Assembly (NCBI GenBank): GCA_023101725.1
Contig: JALJCO010010235.1
Coordinates: 496,001-560,000, forward strand
Length of the DNA: 64,000 nt
DNA from: Atherinomorus stipes
Lineage: Eukaryota; Chordata; Actinopteri; Atheriniformes; Atherinidae
Direction of reading: 5' to 3'
Shown here piece by piece: positions 56,501-64,000 of the stretch; the stretch's first letter is position 1, and every line of letters begins with the position of its first letter. The translations under genes were made by a program, and so were the position numbers. Below the pieces are notes generated by a model. The model made no database searches, was not told the origin of the DNA, and worked only from the letters and a program-made list of their open reading frames with translations.

Positions 56501-59500
56501 CTTCTGTCCAACATGACACCAGGATGGACAGCGAGGGCAAGTTTATTTTCCATCTGACAATTTCTGCCCGTTTGAGGATCTATGTGAATGGCTGCCTCGG
56601 GGTTCCCACGTTTCCTGAAAAAACTGGAAAATTATTGACCAATTTCACAGTCATGGAAAAATGAGATCAAAAGTAAAATGTCCTTGAAAAAACTTGAGTT
56701 GTCCTGGAAAATGTTTTTTCTCCCCTCTGCTTCTCTGATTCAACATTTTACACATGTATCTCTGTTTTCAGCTGCCTTTAATGGGAAACGTTGAGCTGTA
56801 GAGCTGTTCTGCTTCATCTCTGCTTTTAGCTGGCTGCAGGATAGGATTTGCACAAAGTAAACTAAGTAAACAATAAACAGATGAACGAAAGAAAATTGTT
56901 AAGATGATTTATTGACCTTTTAAAGATATTTTGTGGAGAAAGTACAAGAGAGAAAGAAGGAGAGGAATAAACATTGAAGTAATCTGGTTACCGTATTTTC
57001 CGCACTATAAGTCCCTCTGGACTATAAATTGTATCAGTCAAAAAATGCATCACGTGGAGGAAAAAAACATATATAAGTCGCACTGGACTATAAGTCTTAT
57101 TTATTTATTTAAAATAGGGAGATTTTTTTTATTTTTCATATCCTATTTGTTACTGCTAAAAATTCCCAGATTGATCTGATTCCAAGTCAATTTTAAATGA
57201 TCATTAACATCATAATTAAGAAGGATAAATATGTTTTTTGAGGATTTGTTCCACCACACAGGCAGTACAGCCAGATGTCCAAAATGAACTGTGAAATGAA
57301 TGTGACATTAGATGGTAATGTTTACTCCTTGGGCCATGTCAGTTAGTAAGATTTAACTTTTAAAAAATGTTTAAATATTTTATATATAAGTCGCACTAGA
57401 CTGTAAGTTGCAAGAACAGCGAAACTATGAAAAAAAGGGTGACTTATAGTCCAGAAAATACGGTAAATGTACAAAATATTAGGTACACTTGTTGAAAACA
57501 ATACTTCTCCAAAGCTTGGGAGTGGAATTTATTAGTGTACGGGACTGTCTCAGAAAATTAGAATTCATGATATTCTAATATTTTAAGATTGGATATTTGA
57601 GTTTTCTTAAGCTGTATGCCATAATCAGCAATATTAAAACAATAAAAGGCTTGAAATATTTCAGTTGATTTGTAATGAATCCAGAATGTATGACATTTTC
57701 ATGTTTTTTTTAATTGCATTACAGAAAATAAAGAACTTTATCACAATATTCTAATTTTCTGAGACAGTCCTGTATGTTGTGATAACTTTACTGTAGCAAC
57801 TGAAAAAGTCCTGAAAATGTCCTGGAAAATAATTTAAGAAAAGATTGGGAACTGTGTGTCTTGAAGTAAGGGGGATTAAAAAAAAAAAAAAATCTGCATC
57901 GACAGCAACCACTTCTTTTTCAAAAGTTCAGGTAAAGATTTTTAACTCTGCGCTCAGAGCACCACAAAAAATTTTTTTAAAAAATTGCGGTGTTCTTCAA
58001 CCAAGACACTGGATAAAGAACTTTTCTCAAGGTGACCGCTCTCACGTCTTTGAAGCTTTTTGTGGATGCCAAACCCTGCATAGTGATCTTTATTACTCAT
58101 TTGTTAACTTGTATGATTTTTATCCACCAAATTCTAATTGTATTATTTCTAAAGTGATGTTCTACTGATGTCTTATAGTAGTTTGAGCTGCTGTTTTAGT
58201 AGGCCAGCTGAAAAATGGCACATTGTGTGTAAGACATTTCTTACACACATTTCACTGTCATGTTTTTTGCTCAGGATTTAACAACTTGAGTAACCTCAAG
58301 GAGCACAAGAGAACTCATACAACAGATAAGACGTTCACTTGTGACCAGTGTGGGAAATCCTTCAACACGCACAGAAAGCTGTTAAAGCACAAGGCTCGTC
58401 ATGCCGGGGAAAAACCACACAGCTGTGCCACCTGTGGTGAGGAGTCTTCTTTTTATTGTAAAGCATAATAGAAATGATAGAATTATAGTTTACATTAGTG
58501 ATGCATGATATTATCGACCTGATGTAGGTATTGGTCAATATTGGTTTTAAAGATGCACTACAGAACTTTTTGCAATTTTCTCAGTGACGTGCCTCTATCG
58601 ACGGCTAAACTGGCATCCATCTTGCCTCCTACCTGTACTGTGAGCTCACCCAGTCAGTAAAAGACAGTCTTATCTTGACTCTTATCTCATCTCTTGTTCT
58701 GTCCCTTCCTCTCTTTCTTTTCCACTCATCCTACGACAATATTTTCTTGTGTTTCTTTGCCGAATCCACCCTGATGAGCGTTCAAAACTCCCGGTGTGTT
58801 TATTTCTGTTTGCTAGCACATGACACGGTGCACAACCAATTCTTGGCTGTAACGTCACGCCGAACTCAGATAGGAAGAGTTGCATAGTGCGGTTTTTCAT
58901 CATCGGGACGCCGCTGCCCTTACCAAAAAGAAGTATTCCTCAAGTACATGTCATTAAGTATACCCAAGTATAGTAAAGTATATCCCCTAAGTGTATTTTT
59001 ATTTACCAAGTACACTGATACCAATGTACTAGCAGTATACAAACAAGTATACTTCTTTGGACTAAATTGGCCCACCTTAAGTTTTTAAAAGTACACTTTC
59101 AAGTATACTGAAAGTAGTCTTCTAGATATACTGTTAGTTCAAGGTTACTTTTACTTTTAGAAAGTACACTTTTAAATATACTAAAGTACACTTTTAAGTA
59201 GACTAAAAGTAATATGAAATGATATGAACCGGGGGTTTTCAAAGTGTGAGCGAGCTAGCGCCTAAATCTTACAAGATAGTATTTAAAAACATGATAGAAT
59301 GTACATCTTAGCATGCCACAAAGATACTAGTATGTGTGAAAATGTACCATGAATGCACTACTATTAAAGCATATCACTCAAAAGTTGAAATATAATTATA
59401 GGCTAAATACACTTAAACTTCCACTATATATATGAGTAAATGGAAAGTAAACTTTAAGTATATTTCTTATAAGTACATAAACAGTAAACTGAAAGTATAC

Positions 59501-61939
59501 TGTCTTATTTGAAGTGTAAAATTAGTATACTTCAAGCACACTTGCATACTACTTTTTGGTAAGGGTGGGCATGATGGCTCGAGAAATGCGCATAATGAAT
59601 GTTGGTGTGCCAGCAAAATGAGTCATAAATGCATATGTTTACAGTCAAAAAATTATGTTGTGGGTCTTAAAAACTAAATATAGCTATTAGACCAGTATCG
59701 ACCCAATATTGGCCAATATTTTTTAAAATTTTATTTTTTTATTTGATAGGGACAAAGCATACTAAAACAAAGAAAAACTTCTAAATATACCAGATTTAGC
59801 CAAAAGGCTATTTTTAATATGTTGTCCTTAGCCAGAGCTTAAATTGCTCCCTAAATTGAGAAAATACAGAAATATTAAAGGTACAGTGTGTAAAAAACCA
59901 AAGGTCGATGGCAGAAAATTTTAATATATAATCCAGCACCTTGTTTCTATTGATGTGTAATCGCTTCACTAGAATAGCTGTTATACGTTTATTTTCTTAG
60001 AATGAGTCATTTATATCTACTTGCTGGGGTTGCACATACCTGGAGGCTGCCATATTTGTGCTGCCATCTTTACTACGGTGTCCCTGAATGGACAAAACAA
60101 TGTGTGTGAAGTAAGAACCCTCTGAACTTTAAAACTGCTGAACCAGCTTTGTTTAATGGGAGTTGGAGTACTGTTTGGGATCAGTAATGCCTTAAAAGAC
60201 ATAAAAAAAAAATAAATAGCTATTGATATTACAGTCATAGCTACACCTGAGACCACTGGATCCACTCACAAATGAAAAAATATTTATGTCAGGGAGAATT
60301 TTGGCAGTAACGGCCACAATACATTCACAATAGTGCTTAAAATATAAAGTCATTTGAAAGAAAACATCTTTTCTTTCAAATATCCATTTTTACCACCAGA
60401 TGTCAGTAATTCTTACATATTGTCACTTTAAATTGTAAATAAAACAGTTAGCAATAACATATGAAAGGCACTATTTGGTGGAGAACTCGTGGAAGTTGTT
60501 TTTTTGTTTTTTCTTTTCTTTTCGTCTGTGGGGCATGGGAACAACATAAGGCCGCACCCAATATGTGATATTACATCTCCGGCTACTACCGGATCAGCAG
60601 CAGACGCAGCACAAGTGTTTTTCTAATTTTGCACAAGGAATGAATATTACATCATTTTCAGCTTTAATATCAGGATCGGTCTTGATCATGAGAAGCAGAA
60701 AATGATCTGTTACCTTAACGGCTGAAATTTTTCATATAATGCATGAGTGGTAAATGGACTGTACTTATATAGCGTTTTTCCAGTCGTACTGACCACTGTC
60801 ACATTCACCCAGTCATACACACAATAATACACACATTCCTACCCCGATAGGCACATCGGGAGGCAACATGGGGTTCAGCGTCTTGCTCAAGCGTCTTGCA
60901 TGTAGTCTGGGGAAGCCTGGAAGGCTGCTCTTCTACCCGAGCTACAGCCGTCCTTAATAGTTTACATATGATCCCAGGATACATAGAATATACATATACA
61001 TGCATTTTTATAATATTTTAACAATAGTAATTAATCTTTTAGAAGCCTAGTGATCCATTTTTAGCATAAAAGGTTTGTCTGTGATATTTGACATTATGCA
61101 CATCTGTTGAACTAATACAGATTAGAGGATCAGCAATTAATTGTACTGTCTACTTCTGTCTACAATAGCTCGAATTGCCTGTAACTATTGTGTTCCCAGT
61201 GTTTCACTTTCACAAATTATTATTTCACACAGGAAAGTGCTTCATTGGCTCTGGAGACCTGCAGCGTCACATACGATCACACACTGGTGAGAAACCTTAC
61301 ATCTGTAATACTTGTGGAAAGAGCTTCACCCGGTCCGCCATGTTGAGGAGACATAGCAACATGCACTGCAAGGGGCCTCCGGTTGACAGCCCGGTTGCAG
61401 TCAGCTCTGAGCAGACTCAGAGCTCAGGTGAAGCAGCCTCATTCGCTAAACCTGTCAGCCCCAATAAACCACCCTCTGCTACCACTGAGCAGCACTTCTC
61501 TGCTATGATACCTGGCGCGGGGTTAGATAAGTCCTCCCAACCTGCTCCTTCACCACCACAAGCCACGTCACAGATGGAGACGCCACCTCCCAGCATGCAG
61601 CTTAGCCCAGCACCGACCCCCCTTCCAGAGCTGCGCTCCCTGGTTCCCCATCACCTCCTGTCATCCAGCCACCAGGAGAGAAGTGCTCTACTGACCACAG
61701 ACCGCATAAAGCTGGCCAAACCCCATGTGACTCAGGAAGTCGTGTACGGTCCGTATGTGGAGAATGGGGATACGGACTCGGCAGGGAGGCCGTACCTGCC
61801 TCCCACAGACAATCACTGCAGTTCCGTCGCAGGTTCCAGCAGGCATTACAGGCCCAGTGAAGGCCAGTTCATCTCCAGTGTAACTCTGTGGGGCCTTGCA
61901 ATGAAAACTCTGCAGAACGACAACGACATGGAGCAGTAA
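53586..61939 (+). CDS. zbtb49: BTB and C2H2 zinc-finger transcription factor (zbtb49), seven coding exons
   Basis: Coding exons are 53586-53737, 53819-54942, 55037-55083, 55167-55240, 55904-55986, 58275-58436 and 61233-61939. Phases match at all junctions and give 2349 nt, 782 residues, near the human ZBTB49 length. The N-terminal BTB domain spans exons 1-2 ([40 protein letters not shown], then [14 protein letters not shown]). A long low-complexity linker follows, rich in Ser, Pro and Glu. Seven C2H2 fingers run from [10 protein letters not shown] at the end of exon 2 to [10 protein letters not shown] in exon 7, with TGEKP-type linkers. Several fingers are split across exons. The C-terminal 190 residues are Pro/Ser-rich. 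The family is nuclear and acts in transcription and cell-cycle control. An in-frame ATG 63 bp upstream exists, but MDTLSSHSS aligns with the family start. Confidence 0.93.
55478..55820. mobile_element. hAT-type MITE in zbtb49 intron 4
   Basis: The ends CAGGGCTAGGCAGTTAATCG and ATATCGCCCAGCCCTA are inverted with some divergence. Flanks TAACACAG and CAATACAG agree at six of eight positions. Confidence 0.75.
56991..57463. mobile_element. MITE with CCGTATTTTCCGCACTATAA ends
   Basis: The terminal inverted repeats CCGTATTTTCCGCACTATAA and TTATAGTCCAGAAAATACGG are flanked by TA on both sides (56989-56990, 57464-57465). Internal ATATAAGTCGCAC and CTATAAGT phrases recur. TA duplication points to a Tc1/mariner-related family. 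Confidence 0.85.
57540..57772. mobile_element. Short MITE with GGACTGTCTCAGAAAATTAG ends
   Basis: GGGACTGTCTCAGAAAATTA at left and its complement ending AGACAGTCCTG at right are flanked by TA (57538-57539, 57773-57774). The 233-bp element is a very common fish repeat type. Its interior includes the phrase GATTTGTAATGAATCCAGAA. Confidence 0.88.
58917..59565. mobile_element. Inverted-repeat element with CCCTTACCAAAAAG ends
   Basis: CCCTTACCAAAAAGAAGTAT at left and ATACTACTTTTTGGTAAGGG at right are inverted. The interior repeats AGTATAC, AGTACACTTT and CTTTTAAGTA phrases on both strands, so the whole 649 bp could fold on itself. It lies in zbtb49 intron 6. No target duplication was recognised. 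Confidence 0.75.
59875..60431. mobile_element. Fold-back MITE with TTAAAGGTACAGTGTGTAA ends
   Basis: TTAAAGGTACAGTGTGTAA at left is answered by TTACATATTGTCACTTTAA at right. The interior has no real open frame. It lies in zbtb49 intron 6. Confidence 0.65.
60748..60955 (+). repeat. Dispersed teleost repeat
   Basis: GTAAATGGACTGTACTTATA followed by TAGCGTTTTTCCAGTC, then CACATTCACCCAGTCATACA and CTACCCGAGCTACAGCCG, is a phrase order common to an abundant fish repeat. The class is not certain. Confidence 0.55.
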
Positions 61940-63129
61940 AGTGTTGCATTAGTTCAAGCACAGCAGAAGCAGATTAGAGGTCATGCACTTCACAAATGTT
62001 TACTCTACTGTTGAAATCAATTTTTACAACCTGAATCACAGAATTGACCCAGATTATATAAATGATGGATTGTGGGGGGAATGGTACAGTAATAATTATA
62101 GATTTATGTGGAGTTGGTGCATAAAAAGTAAGTGCTTCCAAATTTTCTTAGCCATTTCATGACATTTTTATGCTACTATTGCATTTTGCAGCATTTTAAT
62201 ATGCTGAATGATACTTATCAGAGATGAGTACTTAAAAAAAACAGCAGTAAATACTGAAAGCTTCAACCATCAGAGAGCAGAGCAGCAGCTGCTTCCCCTC
62301 TTCCATGAATCAGTGCAGGTTTTCCTCTGTAGTGGTCTCAGATGTATTAAATGTTTTATTTTTTCTTTGCATTACAGGTTATTAAAAAAGTCTAAATTGT
62401 TTAACTTTGAATTTACAACCCTGCACTTTTTTATGTTTGTTCAAAATGTTGTGAAATTTCATCATCTGTAATTTGTAGAAGAATTATATTCATAAAGCAA
62501 TAAAACAGTTGTGCTCTTTGTGATGTAAATTTGTTTCATACAAAACATTTCTCATTGCAGTTTTTAAATCTTGACTGCATTGAGTCAGGTACAAAACATC
62601 TAATGTAGTACTGCTGTAATGTATAATAATTGTAAGCAGCTTTCAGTATTGATATGAAAAATTTAATTCCCACACAACCACACCTCATTCTGCTTCATGA
62701 CAACTGCAAAGTTACAGTCTGGCAGAGGGTAAAAACAACTTTGAACTGAGAGGGATGACTGTAAACTCATCGCTTAAAAAGCATAGGCTGACATCAAGTG
62801 ACTGGCAAACAGACGGGTGAAGTGCACAGCAGGAACAGTTGGAAACAAGCTCATATACTGGAGTCATGCAGACTTACCTTAACCAGTGAGAACTGGACCT
62901 TGCATTGATGCAGCAAACAGTCATCTGTTTCTAAATAACAGATCATAAACCTCATAACCAGCCCCCTGCCCGTCTTATACTGTCTCTGTGTCTTGTAGGT
63001 CACAGTTAATCTTGTTTTGTATCTTTGCACTGATATTGCATAAGCATCTGTGGTACTGTATGCACCATCGAAGGTGGGGTGAGAGGTGGCGATAAATTAT
63101 TGAATTGATAAAGAGTCCAGTTGTCAGCT
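61940..63129. other. zbtb49 3' UTR and flank
   Basis: The 3' UTR probably ends shortly after the AATAAA at 62499. Beyond it I see no exon of a next gene. Confidence 0.5.
62499..62504 (+). promoter_or_regulatory. Candidate polyadenylation signal of zbtb49
   Basis: AATAAA lies 560 bp downstream of the zbtb49 stop and is followed within 20 bp by a GT-rich stretch. It is the clearest signal in this 3' flank. Confidence 0.5.
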
Positions 63130-63260
63130 TTTCCCAACACCTAGTTTTACGGTTAGATGGAGACGTGTAGAGGCTGACAAGCCACAGCGTCTCGCACTGA
63201 TTGGAGGAGGATCAGTGATGATAAGGGGTCAAGGCTGTAATCAGGCAGATGTGTCTTTGT
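63130..63260 (+). pseudogene. Possible remnant of a Tc1-type transposase
   Basis: A plus-strand frame at about 63200-63250 reads IGGGSVMIRGQGCNQADVSL, which recalls the GGGSVMVWGC block of Tc1-type transposases. The frame is stopped on both sides and no terminal repeats were found, so this is a weak call. Confidence 0.3.
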
Positions 63261-64000
63261 GAAAGATGCATTGATAAAGACTCATATGAGATAATCATAG
63301 ATAAACATTTGACTCCTTACGACTGTGATTCCCTATTCAGAAGATTAATCCTCCATGCTACGCAGCCAAGGGGACCGAGGGCTGGATGGAGGATCACCAC
63401 ATCAAGAACCTGTTATGACCTAAAAGAGTAGCAGAAAGTTACCCAACAACAGTTTGAGCAGCTGTTTCTTATTGTTTATACAGTAAATGTGTGTAAATGG
63501 TTTGGGTTCAGTGATTCAGCCGTTCCTGTCTCTGTGCAGTGTTGATATATTACTCAGAGATCAGTATTTTTTATTTTGGATTTCTTAAGTTAAACTTGTG
63601 ACAAAAATCATCATAAATTTTCAGCCAGTTCTGCCAGAGATTCTGTCCATATGCCCTTATGTTGTTGCAGTTAAATGAAACTGCTACATCTATTTTTACT
63701 GGCTTGACTGAACCACTAATACTAATTGACATGTTGGTGTTGTGCTGCTAAAAAGGCTACAGGGGGAGCTAGAAACTACATATTACTGTTCACGGATAAA
63801 TACCAGAAACACCTGACACGGATATCCCACCAGATCTGTCAGGCATTTTTTTTAAATCAGCTAATTTAAAGCAACCTTTGCTTTCAGAAAACAAAATGTA
63901 TAACTAGATGTATAGCAGTATATAATATACACAGTTCCATATAAGGCAGCGCTTTTCCACGCAGTCACTCGGCCATGTGCCTCAAGGTATGACTGCTGCT

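Larger units (their letters stand above)
56596..57854. mobile_element. Decayed DNA element enclosing two younger MITEs
   Basis: GGGGTTCCCACGTTTCCTG at left is answered by GATTGGGAACTG at right. Both arms repeat CCTGGAAAA/CTTGAAAA phrases. The elements at 56991-57463 and 57540-57772 lie between them. The outer limits are approximate. Confidence 0.5.

Overview
This is vertebrate nuclear DNA, most likely from a percomorph-type teleost. It has intron-containing genes with GT-AG junctions, a dense load of short fish-type inverted-repeat DNA transposons, and long tetranucleotide arrays. The encoded proteins are vertebrate, and I cannot name the species from the sequence.

Five protein-coding genes can be supported. 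On the minus strand are drd5 (14123-15517, single exon, D1-class dopamine receptor), otop1 (22556-30652, six coding exons, proton channel), tmem128 (36305-44353, four coding exons) and lyar (47564-52617, eight coding exons, nucleolar zinc-finger protein). On the plus strand is zbtb49 (53586-61939, seven coding exons, BTB plus seven C2H2 fingers). As I recall, the human orthologues of these genes lie close together on 4p16, so the block looks like conserved synteny rather than a pathway. lyar and zbtb49 are divergent, with 968 bp between their start codons.

Layout: 1-14.1 kb has no gene I can support and holds repeats, including a broken Tc1-type element at 6691-7720. From 14.1 to 15.5 kb is drd5, followed by a 120-bp ATCT array upstream of it. 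From 17.6 to 21 kb lie relics of two larger DNA transposons. otop1 fills 21.2-30.7 kb, and its last intron is packed with nested fold-back elements. tmem128 and lyar follow, with hAT-type MITEs in and between them. lyar intron 3 holds a strange T-rich then G-rich tract of about 1 kb (50380-51372). zbtb49 has transposon-filled introns and is followed by about 2 kb without a clear gene.

The points most worth a second look are the strand-asymmetric T/G tract, a one-base reading-frame conflict at the end of lyar exon 5 beside an 8-base A run, and a set of transposon-inside-transposon insertions whose target-site duplications can be read directly. I did not find an undescribed multi-gene system.
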